The translations under genes were made by a program, and so were the position numbers. A model generated the notes under the pieces. That model had not been told where the DNA came from. It did not search any database and saw nothing but the letters and a program-made list of their open reading frames with translations. Below, one piece after another: positions 1 to 6,006 of a DNA stretch of 8,160 bases. Numbering within the stretch: position 1 is the first letter of the stretch; each line of letters opens with the position of its first letter. This DNA comes from Hyphomonadaceae bacterium (GTDB taxonomy: Bacteria; Pseudomonadota; Alphaproteobacteria; Caulobacterales; Hyphomonadaceae). The stretch spans positions 1 through 8,160 of the forward strand of contig JADKDU010000022.1 of NCBI GenBank assembly GCA_016714495.1, in the 5' to 3' direction.

Positions 1-1
1 C

Positions 2-421
2 AATCTCAGCCATTCGGCAGATGTTGCTGCTTTAGCCATATCCCGCGACACACGCGTTGGCGTCGATGTTGAAGATATACGCGAGATCAGAAGCGACGAA
101 ATCGAACGGGCGTTGTCCATAGCCGAGCGCCTCGAATTGGCGGAGGCCGCGGATGCTCTGCAACTCGAAACATTCTTCCGCTTCTGGACCCTCAAAGAGG
201 CCTTCATGAAGGGCACGGGGCTTGGCGCATCTTTGCCACTTCACGATTTTGACGTGAGTCCAGCCGGGCCAGGTTTGCTCCGGCTGAAATCCGCGCCAAC
301 GGAGCCAGGAAGGTGGCGTTTCGACGAATTTGTTCCGAAGCCAGGAATACGAGCGGCGCTAGCAGCACGTACTGACGATCGCGATCTTGTTGTCCAATGG
401 CGTTGGGCGGATTTTGAATGA
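2..421 (+). CDS. 4'-phosphopantetheinyl transferase, Sfp type (5' truncated)
   Basis: Transfers the phosphopantetheine arm of CoA to the conserved serine of carrier proteins, turning apo into holo form in the cytoplasm. The frame is open from base 2 and runs 139 codons to the TGA at 419-421; the N-terminal part, probably 70-100 residues, lies outside the window. All family motifs expected in this part are present: NLSHS at the very start, VGVDVEDI (about 56-79) with the magnesium-binding Asp and Glu, and FWTLKEAFMKGTGLG (about 181-226) with the third acidic ligand and the conserved lysine. No frame disruption is seen, unlike the genes downstream. It lies 174 bases upstream of the NRPS on the same strand, which makes that carrier domain its likely substrate (inference). 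A TTG at 113 could be mistaken for a start, but motifs upstream of it show that the gene begins earlier. Confidence 0.93.
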   Translation, partial: NLSHSADVAALAISRDTRVGVDVEDIREIRSDEIERALSIAERLELAEAADALQLETFFRFWTLKEAFMKGTGLGASLPLHDFDVSPAGPGLLRLKSAPTEPGRWRFDEFVPKPGIRAALAARTDDRDLVVQWRWADFE

Positions 422-595
422 AAATTCTCGTGGCCGTCTTAGACGGACCTCAACTGGTGCGAGAGTAAAGCTCCGGTCACTCACCTGGTGGCGCCGGTTT
501 TGCGACTGAATCCAGCAACCAAGTAACCAACGGTGCCCGAGAGATCGGATGCTTAACCCTGCGTTCGACCTATGTCGATCGGAAGGAGCTCTGAC
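422..595. other. Gap between PPTase and NRPS, no convincing gene
   Basis: These 174 bases separate the PPTase stop from the NRPS start. An ATG at 418-420 overlaps the PPTase stop in an ATGA arrangement, as in coupled genes, but its frame closes after 16 residues at 466-468. No frame gives recognisable protein, I see no clear terminator hairpin, and no promoter stands out. The only clear signal is the ribosome binding site at the 3' end. Confidence 0.5.
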
Positions 596-785
596 ATGGC
601 TGTTTTCAACCGCATTCAAAGCGACCTTTATTGGCAGCGGTTCGTTGCTGGTGGCGTGCGTCGAGATGTGGCGGCAGGCGGGGAACACCCTCCACGGCGT
701 AGTAACCTTGTGCCCCGTTGCAACAGCCTGGTGCGATCGTAACGGCATTGGACACATCGCTCCGTCCGATGATCAGGCCGCATGA
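549..785 (+). CDS. NRPS fragment: N-terminal start of formyltransferase domain
   Basis: The open frame runs from an ATG at 549, but the real start is more likely the ATG at 596 in the next frame, with a ribosome binding site at 583-588 and a one-base shift in the TTTT run at 603-606. From about base 606 this frame reads TAFKATFIGSGSLLVAC followed by a helix-rich stretch ending IAPSDDQAA. This is the first beta-alpha unit of a formyltransferase Rossmann-like fold. It stops at a TGA at 783-785; dropping one base there (for example the T at 783) gives DDQAAEAGRDTFDYLF and joins it to the rest of the domain. Confidence 0.6.
   Translation: MLNPAFDLCRSEGALTWLFSTAFKATFIGSGSLLVACVEMWRQAGNTLHGVVTLCPVATAWCDRNGIGHIAPSDDQAA
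583..588 (+). promoter_or_regulatory. Ribosome binding site of the NRPS gene
   Basis: AAGGAG lies seven bases before the ATG at 596. This strong Shine-Dalgarno match favours 596 as the start over an ATG at 549, which has no such site. The ATG at 596 is in a different frame from the downstream formyltransferase sequence, but removing one T from the TTTT run at 603-606 joins them and gives MAVSTAFKATFIGSGS, a normal formyltransferase beginning. Confidence 0.7.
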
Positions 786-1455
786 AGCCGGGCGCGACAC
801 GTTCGACTACCTGTTCAGCATCGTTAATCACGCGATCACACCCGCAGAAATTCTGAATCTTCCGACGCGTCGCGCCATCAACTTTCACGACTCGTTGCTG
901 CCAAAGTATGCGGGCTTCAACGCGACCGCGTGGGCGATTATGAGCAACGAAGCCCAGCACGGCGTCACCTGGCATGCGATGACCGCCGATGTGGATGGTG
1001 GCGACATACTCCTGCAGCAGATGATCGACATTCTTGATGACGAAGTAGCGTTTTCTCTCGGCGCGAAATGCATCGAGGCCGGACGCTCAAGCTTCGAGAC
1101 ATTGATCGGCATGCTGGCCGAGGAAGCCTCCGGCAAGAGCCTGACGGTCACCAATCAGTCACCGAGCCAGAATTTTCATCTGCGGTCCGATCGTCCGGGT
1201 CTGGGTGTTATCGACTTCAGCAAGCCGAAGCGTGAGATTCGGAATTTCGTTCGCGCCATGAATCTGGGTTCGGACGATAACTGGATGTGCCGCCCGAAAC
1301 TAGCGCTGCCATCTGGCTTGTTCATCGTCGAGAACGCCGAAGTCGTCGCACGACCGCAGGCGGCACCCCGGAACCATCGTCGCGGTGGACAGCAAAGGCG
1401 TGGAGATAGCCTGCGGTTGATGGCGTTCTGCGCTTTGAGTTGTTCTCCACGCTAG
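718..1455 (+). CDS. NRPS fragment: formyltransferase catalytic core
   Basis: Transfers a formyl group from 10-formyltetrahydrofolate, here presumably to the amine of the carrier-bound amino acid, as in the start module of linear gramicidin synthetase LgrA. The useful sequence begins near base 784 (residue 23 of this frame); codons before that are out of frame. INFHDSLLPKYAGFNATAW carries the catalytic Asn55 and His57, and ADVDGGDIL carries Asp93. The Asn-x-His spacing and the 36-residue step from His to Asp equal those of E. coli methionyl-tRNA formyltransferase (N108, H110, D146). The C-terminal formyltransferase subdomain starts near IDFSKPKREIRNFVRAMN. The true frame is lost at the CCCC run 1366-1369; removing one C gives AAPGTIVAVDSKGVEIACG, and removing one T at 1417-1418 continues into DGVLRFELFSTLEGG. 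The last 30 residues of this frame are therefore not real. Confidence 0.8.
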   Translation: MQQPGAIVTALDTSLRPMIRPHEAGRDTFDYLFSIVNHAITPAEILNLPTRRAINFHDSLLPKYAGFNATAWAIMSNEAQHGVTWHAMTADVDGGDILLQQMIDILDDEVAFSLGAKCIEAGRSSFETLIGMLAEEASGKSLTVTNQSPSQNFHLRSDRPGLGVIDFSKPKREIRNFVRAMNLGSDDNWMCRPKLALPSGLFIVENAEVVARPQAAPRNHRRGGQQRRGDSLRLMAFCALSCSPR

Positions 1456-1694
1456 AGGGCGGCCATGTCGATCCTCTTGCGACTGGCGCAGCCGTTGGCG
1501 ATGTGCTGGCATCCGAGGGATATGCTGATGCCGCTGCTGTGGCTGACGCGGTCTTCACAAAGCATGAGCGATTCTGGGTTGGCAGGCTCGCAACCATGCG
1601 CGCGCCAAACGTGGCGGGCTTGAACGCATACGGGCGCCGCCCAGCCGGCACTGAAAGCCGCAAGCTGCCAGCGGCGCTTACCGATACCTGTTGA
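1440..1694 (+). CDS. NRPS fragment: formyltransferase end and start of condensation C-lobe
   Basis: In frame from about 1419. It starts with the end of the formyltransferase C-terminal subdomain (ELFSTLEGGHVDPLATG), then a linker, then HERFWVGRLATMRAPNVA, which resembles the beginning of the C-terminal lobe of condensation domains, where a conserved Trp lies before a proline- and leucine-rich stretch. No N-terminal lobe and no HHxxxDG motif lies between the two. The frame closes at 1692-1694; dropping one base near 1680 gives PAALPIPVERRTALAAAL and joins the next piece. A TTG at 1440 is the first possible start codon in this frame but is not a real start. Confidence 0.55.
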   Translation: MFSTLEGGHVDPLATGAAVGDVLASEGYADAAAVADAVFTKHERFWVGRLATMRAPNVAGLNAYGRRPAGTESRKLPAALTDTC

Positions 1695-1794
1695 ACGGCG
1701 CACCGCGCTGGCGGCGGCGCTGCTGACCTATATTGCCCGTACGGGCGAAGACGACAATTTTGACCTCGCGCTGACGAAGACTCTGTCGCCGGGC

Positions 1795-2085
1795 TTGCAG
1801 AATGCGTACGCGCGTCACGTTCCGTCCCGCGTCGCGGTCAATAAGTCTGGCAATTTCGATCTGCTTCGCAGCAGAGTCGCGCAGGAACTGGAAATCCAGG
1901 ACAAGCGCGGCTCATACGCGCGCGACGCGGTCACGCGATATCAGGCTCTGCGATCGACTAATCGCGCACTCCTGACTGCGGGTATCCAGTTCTCTGATCT
2001 GGAACACGCGTCAGCGGAAGCGATGCTCGCTGTTGGGCAGTCTCTGTCGCTCATTATCCCCGATACCGGCGATTCATTCGCGTAG
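1795..2085 (+). CDS. NRPS fragment: C-terminal lobe of condensation domain
   Basis: The frame is open from 1681, well before the first possible start codon at 1795. It reads PVERRTALAAALLTYIART and on through HVPSRVAVNKSGNFDLLRS, then ARDAVTRYQALRST. This fits the pattern of condensation-domain C-lobes (helix, core strand, then a region placed like the variable loop before the latch). Assignment rests on position and overall pattern rather than on a catalytic motif, because the active-site His motif belongs to the missing N-lobe. It ends at the TAG at 2083-2085. Adding one T at 2073-2074 gives PDTGDFIRVGADYRAIEP and connects it to the next piece, which finishes the lobe (AIEPASLKMLADRVDVLL). 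Confidence 0.5.
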   Translation: MQNAYARHVPSRVAVNKSGNFDLLRSRVAQELEIQDKRGSYARDAVTRYQALRSTNRALLTAGIQFSDLEHASAEAMLAVGQSLSLIIPDTGDSFA

Positions 2086-2123
2086 GAGCCGATTATCGTG
2101 CGATCGAGCCTGCATCGCTGAAA

Positions 2124-3011
2124 ATGCTGGCTGACAGGGTCGACGTTCTGCTTGCCAGCGGCTTGAAAGACGGAAGCGACGCACTGTCGAGCCTCGAAAT
2201 TTTGCCGACGGCCGAGCGTTCTCTTTTGCTGGATCAATGGCAGGATACGGCGATCGAAGGCGTGCCGGCTCTTGGTATTCACCAGATGTTCGAGATGCAG
2301 GTTGCGCGCACACCAGACGCGGTCGCCTTGCGCTTCAAGGATGACAGTCTGACATATCGTCAGCTGAATGATCGCGCCAATTCCGTCGCTGAGGCCTTGC
2401 GTTCGAGTGGGGTATTGCCCGGCGTTCTGGTCGCCGTGGGCATGGAGCGCCTGCTCGATCTGGTTGTTGGATTGTTCGGTGTGCTGAAGGCCGGTGCGGC
2501 TTACGTTCCGCTCGATCCTGCTTATCCGCGGGACCGCCTGGCGATGATGGTCGAGGACTCGGCCGCGATGGTTTTGTTGACCCAGAAACATCTCGTCACA
2601 TCGCTGCCCCCTGCTGCTGTCACGCTGTGCATCGAAGGTATTCCGGCTCGTGCTGTTGTCTCCCAGGTCGCGTCAAAGCCGGACGATTTGGCTTATGTCA
2701 TCTTCACGTCGGGTTCGACCGGACGTCCGAAGGGCGTGATGGTTCGCCATCGCAACGTGGCCAACTTCTTCACCGGTATGGACCAGCGCATCGGCACGAA
2801 GCCGGGTGTCTGGCTCGCCGTCACCAGCGTATCGTTTGATATCTCGGTACTTGAGATCTTCTGGACACTTGCGCGCGGCTTCGAAGTCGTGATGCAGGGC
2901 GAGCGACAGGGCTTCAATTGCGCGTGTGCCGACTGCAAGTGCGCGCAAGGAGCCTATGGACTTCAGCCTGTTCTATTTCGCGGCTGGGCAGGGCAGCTCC
3001 GGAGCGGGTGA
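2124..3011 (+). CDS. NRPS fragment: adenylation domain, motifs A1 to A4
   Basis: N-terminal core of an amino-acid-activating adenylation domain, which makes an aminoacyl-AMP from ATP. The frame is in use from about 2075, so the ATG at 2124 is internal. Residues 1-45 are the end of the condensation lobe and linker. Then come LTYRQLN (76-82), A2 LKAGAAYVPLDPAYP (121-135), the A3 phosphate-binding loop YVIFTSGSTGRPKG (191-204) and A4 FDISVLEIFWTL (238-249), with the Asp that binds the substrate amine. After FEVVMQGERQ (about residue 262) the real frame is lost at the GGG run 2909-2911. With one G removed the protein reads GERQASIARVPTASARKEP and enters the inserted monooxygenase. The last 30 or so residues of this frame, rich in Cys and Trp, are an artefact. 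Confidence 0.88.
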   Translation: MLADRVDVLLASGLKDGSDALSSLEILPTAERSLLLDQWQDTAIEGVPALGIHQMFEMQVARTPDAVALRFKDDSLTYRQLNDRANSVAEALRSSGVLPGVLVAVGMERLLDLVVGLFGVLKAGAAYVPLDPAYPRDRLAMMVEDSAAMVLLTQKHLVTSLPPAAVTLCIEGIPARAVVSQVASKPDDLAYVIFTSGSTGRPKGVMVRHRNVANFFTGMDQRIGTKPGVWLAVTSVSFDISVLEIFWTLARGFEVVMQGERQGFNCACADCKCAQGAYGLQPVLFRGWAGQLRSG

Positions 3012-3531
3012 CGCCTACCGCCTTCTTCTCGAGGGTGCCAAATTCGCCGACACTCATGACTTCAGTGCCGTGTGGACGCCCGAGCGCCATTTCCATGAAT
3101 TTGGCGGGCCGTATCCCAACCCGGCAGTGACAAGTGCAGCTCTTGCCACGATCACCAGTCGCGTATCGCTGCGCGCGGGCAGTGTCGTGCTGCCACTCCA
3201 TAATCCACTGCGTGTTGCAGAGGACTGGTCGGTCATCGACCAGCTGTCCGGCGGCCGCGTCGGTCTGTCGTTCGCATCGGGCTGGCATGCTGACGACTTT
3301 GCATTCATGCCGCAAAACTATGAGCGCCGCCGTGAGGTGATGCTGGAAAGCATCGAGACAATCACCAGGCTGTGGCGCGGCGAGAAAGTCGAACGATCAA
3401 CGGGCAGGGCAAGACGATTTCGGTCAACACCTTACCGCGCCCCCTTCAAGCCATGCCGCCAATGTGGATCGCTTCCGCTGGCAGCGTGGATACGTTCAAG
3501 GCGGCTGGCCGCATCGGCGCAAATGTCCTGA
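2926..3531 (+). CDS. NRPS fragment: luciferase-like monooxygenase domain, N-terminal half
   Basis: A flavin-dependent monooxygenase domain of the bacterial luciferase superfamily, inserted in the adenylation domain after motif A4. MDFSLFYFAAGQ (residues 11-22) is the first strand of the TIM barrel; then AVWTPERHFHEFGGPYPNP (48-66) and LRAGSVVLPLHNPLRVAED (82-100), then DQLSGGRVGLSFASGW (105-120). These match the MupA/Atu3671-type family found inside synthetases. It would need reduced flavin from a separate reductase. The ATG at 2956 opens the luciferase fold, but continuity with A4 upstream shows this is an internal domain and not a separate gene. The frame is valid to about residue 156 (base 3393). 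Adding one base near 3394 gives VERINGQGKTIS and continues in the next piece; the remaining residues are out of frame. Confidence 0.85.
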   Translation: MPTASARKEPMDFSLFYFAAGQGSSGAGDAYRLLLEGAKFADTHDFSAVWTPERHFHEFGGPYPNPAVTSAALATITSRVSLRAGSVVLPLHNPLRVAEDWSVIDQLSGGRVGLSFASGWHADDFAFMPQNYERRREVMLESIETITRLWRGEKVERSTGRARRFRSTPYRAPFKPCRQCGSLPLAAWIRSRRLAASAQMS

Positions 3532-4559
3532 CCAACATGCTGGGTCAGGATATTGACGATCTGCGCAACAAGTTTGCAGCTTATCATAAGGCGCGTCGCG
3601 AAGCCGGGCACGACGGCCCTGGTGTCATTACGGTCATGCTTCATACCTTTGTTTGCGAAGATACCGAGAAGGCGCGTGAACTCGCGCGCGAGCCCTTCTG
3701 CAATTATCTCAAGAGCTCCTTCGATCTGATCAAGGTTGCGCCGTCGATGTTCCCGGCGTTCCGTCAACCGTCGCTCGGCAACGATGAAAGCGATGGCAAG
3801 GGTTTTGACACGAGCCGCTTCACGGCGGATGACATGGCGGCGCTCATGGATCACGCCTTTGATCGCTATTTCGAAACCGCTGGACTGTTTGGCTCGCCAA
3901 GCAAGGCTCTCGCTATGGTCGACCGGTTGAAGTCAATCGGCGCCAATGAGCTGGCCTGTCTGATCGACTTCGGCATCGATACCGACATTGTGTTGAAAAG
4001 CCTCCCGCATCTGGATCAGCTGCGGCAGATGTCGCGTGCCGCCGACGATCAGGCTGACGAGCGCGACTATTCCATTCCCGCGCAACTTCGCGACCGCAAG
4101 GTGACGCACCTCCAGTGCACGCCGTCGCTGGCGCGTATGATCGTCAGCGATCCGGATGGTATGGCCGGCGTGAGCCGCCTTGATCGCCTGCTGCTTGGCG
4201 GCGAGGCATTGCCGGTTGATCTGGCGGATATTCTCGCGCCGCTGGTCTCCGGTGAAGTTCACAACATGTACGGCCCGACCGAAACGACAATCTGGTCGAC
4301 GACGTCGCCTATTATTGCCGGTGAGACAATCACGATTGGCCGTCCTATCGCCAACACCGTAATCCGCATTCTGGACGAGGCGGGTCAGCTTGCTCCCCAT
4401 CGGGATTGCTGGCGAACTCTACATCGGTGGCGATGGTGTCGCGGTAGGATATTTGGGTCGGCAGGATCTGACGGCGGAACGGTTTGTCACCGATCCTTAT
4501 GCGGTTTCGGGCCTGCTTTACAGAACGGGCGATCTCGCGCGCTACGTGGCAAGCGGTGA
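3372..4559 (+). CDS. NRPS fragment: monooxygenase C-terminal half and adenylation motifs around A5-A6
   Basis: Valid from about base 3396. Residues 9-210 finish the monooxygenase barrel: INGQGKTISVNTLPRPLQ, MWIASAGSVDTFKAAG, an insert loop, then GSPSKALAMVDRLKSIGAN and LACLIDFGID, the usual end of the MupA/Atu3671-type domain. Adenylation sequence resumes at YSIPAQLRDRKVTHLQCTP (about 223-241), so the insert is about 380 residues long. LLLGGEALP (263-271), A5 MYGPTETTIW (289-298) and the start of A6, IGRPIANT (312-319), follow. The frame is lost at the CCCC run 4395-4398; removing one C gives GQLAPIGIAGELYIGG across the break. Residues after about 342 are out of frame. Return of the A domain in the same frame right after the monooxygenase is direct evidence that this is an interrupted adenylation domain. 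Confidence 0.87.
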   Translation: MARRESRTINGQGKTISVNTLPRPLQAMPPMWIASAGSVDTFKAAGRIGANVLTNMLGQDIDDLRNKFAAYHKARREAGHDGPGVITVMLHTFVCEDTEKARELAREPFCNYLKSSFDLIKVAPSMFPAFRQPSLGNDESDGKGFDTSRFTADDMAALMDHAFDRYFETAGLFGSPSKALAMVDRLKSIGANELACLIDFGIDTDIVLKSLPHLDQLRQMSRAADDQADERDYSIPAQLRDRKVTHLQCTPSLARMIVSDPDGMAGVSRLDRLLLGGEALPVDLADILAPLVSGEVHNMYGPTETTIWSTTSPIIAGETITIGRPIANTVIRILDEAGQLAPHRDCWRTLHRWRWCRGRIFGSAGSDGGTVCHRSLCGFGPALQNGRSRALRGKR

Positions 4560-6006
4560 TATCGAGTTCCTTGGTCGTGCAGATTTCCAGGTGAAGCTGA
4601 ATGGATACCGCATCGAGCTGGGCGAGATTGAAGCGGCCCTCGGCCGTCATGATCTGGTAGGCCAGGCCGTGGTCACCGCCCGCGCAGACGATGGGCAGAC
4701 CAGGCTGGTGGCCTACGTAACTCCCGCAAATGGCGCGCGCAGTGTCATCTCGGCTGACGAGCAGGTAGCGCGCTGGGAGGGACTGTGGGATGGCGCATAC
4801 CGTGACGCGGGTCAGGTAGCCGATCCGCGTTTCAACATCGCCGGATGGAACGATAGCGCGACCGGATTGCCGATTCCGCGCGAACAGATGATCGAGTGGC
4901 TGGATGGGGTGGAAAGCAGAATTGTGGCGCTCGCACCCAGGCGCATACTGGAGATCGGCTTCGGGACGGGCATGGTGCTCTACCGTATGCTGCCGCATGT
5001 CGAGCATTACACAGGGGTCGACCTGTCATCGCATGCTCTTGATGCGATTCAAAAGGAGCTGAAGCCTGAGGAACGCGAACGCGTTTCGCTGTTCCAGCAA
5101 CCTGCTCATGCGCTTGCAGGCGTTGCGAACCAGTCATTTGACACGGTGGTTATCAATTCCGTTTCGCAATACTTCCCAGACGCATCCTATCTCGAGAAGG
5201 TGCTTCGCCGCGCCAGTGAGATCGTTTCCGAAAGCGGCAGTATCTTCGTCGGCGATGTTCGCAGCCTAGAACAGTTCGAAGCCTTCCACACTGATGTGAT
5301 CCTTCAGCAGGTGTCTGATGGCGCGAGCCAAGCGGATATTGCCAAGCGGCTTGATCAACGTATCGCTAAGGACGGCGAACTTGTGGTCGCTGAAGCGTTC
5401 TTCCACGCCCTGGCGCGCGATCTGCCGCGTGCTCCGCGTGTCGAGGTGCATCTCAAGCCGGGGCGGGCCAGCAACAGGATGTCGGCCTTCCGCTATGACG
5501 TCATCATCCGCTTTGGTGCACAAAGCGGTCAGACGCTAACGCCGATCAATGTTCCTCATAAGGAACTGATGCCGGCATTGAACCGTGGAGAACCTGCGGT
5601 TATGATCAGGGACTTGCTCAACGCTCGCGTCGCAGGCGTTCATGCGGCAGGATCGGCACTGCGTGGGTCGAACAAGGTTCACCTTGCCGGGTTGCGGGAA
5701 CTTGTATCGGCCAAGGTCAATGGTGCGATTGAACCCACTGATTTGGCGGCAACCCATCCCGGTTACACGGTTGAGATCATGCCGGCGCGTTCAGGCGACG
5801 GCACACGGTTCGATGCATTGTTCCGTTCCCGCGCTCTCGATGAGGCCGCGGTAATTGCTTGCGGCGCGCCACAGCATGATATAAGGCTGCGACCCACTAT
5901 GCGCGCAATCCACGGTTGGATACACCAGCCGCCATGTCGATCGACGATCTGCGCGCCTACCTGCGCAGCAAACTGCCGGAATACATGGTGCCGTCGTCCT
6001 TCGTGA
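4390..6006 (+). CDS. NRPS fragment: adenylation A6-A8 and inserted N-methyltransferase domain
   Basis: The longest undisturbed stretch of the NRPS. A6 GELYIGGDGVAVGYLG (residues 8-23), A7 YRTGDLARY (44-52) and A8 LGRADFQVKLNGYRIEL (61-77) are followed, before any A9, by a methyltransferase. It opens with a WEGLWDGAYRD and DPRFNIAGWNDSATGLPIP pattern (about 129-163) typical of NRPS N-methyltransferase inserts, has the S-adenosylmethionine loop ILEIGFGTGM (176-185), the acidic second strand YTGVDLSSHAL (197-207) and VINSVSQYFP (244-253), and ends near SNRMSAFRYDVIIRFG. It would methylate the carrier-bound amino acid, most likely on the amino nitrogen (family knowledge). A linker of about 120 residues follows. 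The frame is lost near 5880: adding one T gives QHDYKAATHYARNP, the normal lead into A9. The last 40 residues of this frame are artefact. Confidence 0.88.
   Translation: MLPIGIAGELYIGGDGVAVGYLGRQDLTAERFVTDPYAVSGLLYRTGDLARYVASGDIEFLGRADFQVKLNGYRIELGEIEAALGRHDLVGQAVVTARADDGQTRLVAYVTPANGARSVISADEQVARWEGLWDGAYRDAGQVADPRFNIAGWNDSATGLPIPREQMIEWLDGVESRIVALAPRRILEIGFGTGMVLYRMLPHVEHYTGVDLSSHALDAIQKELKPEERERVSLFQQPAHALAGVANQSFDTVVINSVSQYFPDASYLEKVLRRASEIVSESGSIFVGDVRSLEQFEAFHTDVILQQVSDGASQADIAKRLDQRIAKDGELVVAEAFFHALARDLPRAPRVEVHLKPGRASNRMSAFRYDVIIRFGAQSGQTLTPINVPHKELMPALNRGEPAVMIRDLLNARVAGVHAAGSALRGSNKVHLAGLRELVSAKVNGAIEPTDLAATHPGYTVEIMPARSGDGTRFDALFRSRALDEAAVIACGAPQHDIRLRPTMRAIHGWIHQPPCRSTICAPTCAANCRNTWCRRPS

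Noticed and set aside
500..545. Sigma-70 type promoter before the NRPS
   Set aside because: A TTGCGA is present near 507, but no acceptable -10 hexamer stands at the right distance, so I do not call it.
1941..2591. Long minus-strand open frame of about 216 codons
   Set aside because: It lies opposite the condensation lobe and adenylation A1-A2 region; its sequence is rich in Gln, Arg and His with no fold pattern, as expected of the antisense of G+C-rich coding sequence.
4345..5007. Minus-strand open frame of about 220 codons
   Set aside because: Antisense of adenylation A6-A8 and the methyltransferase start, which are strongly supported on the plus strand.
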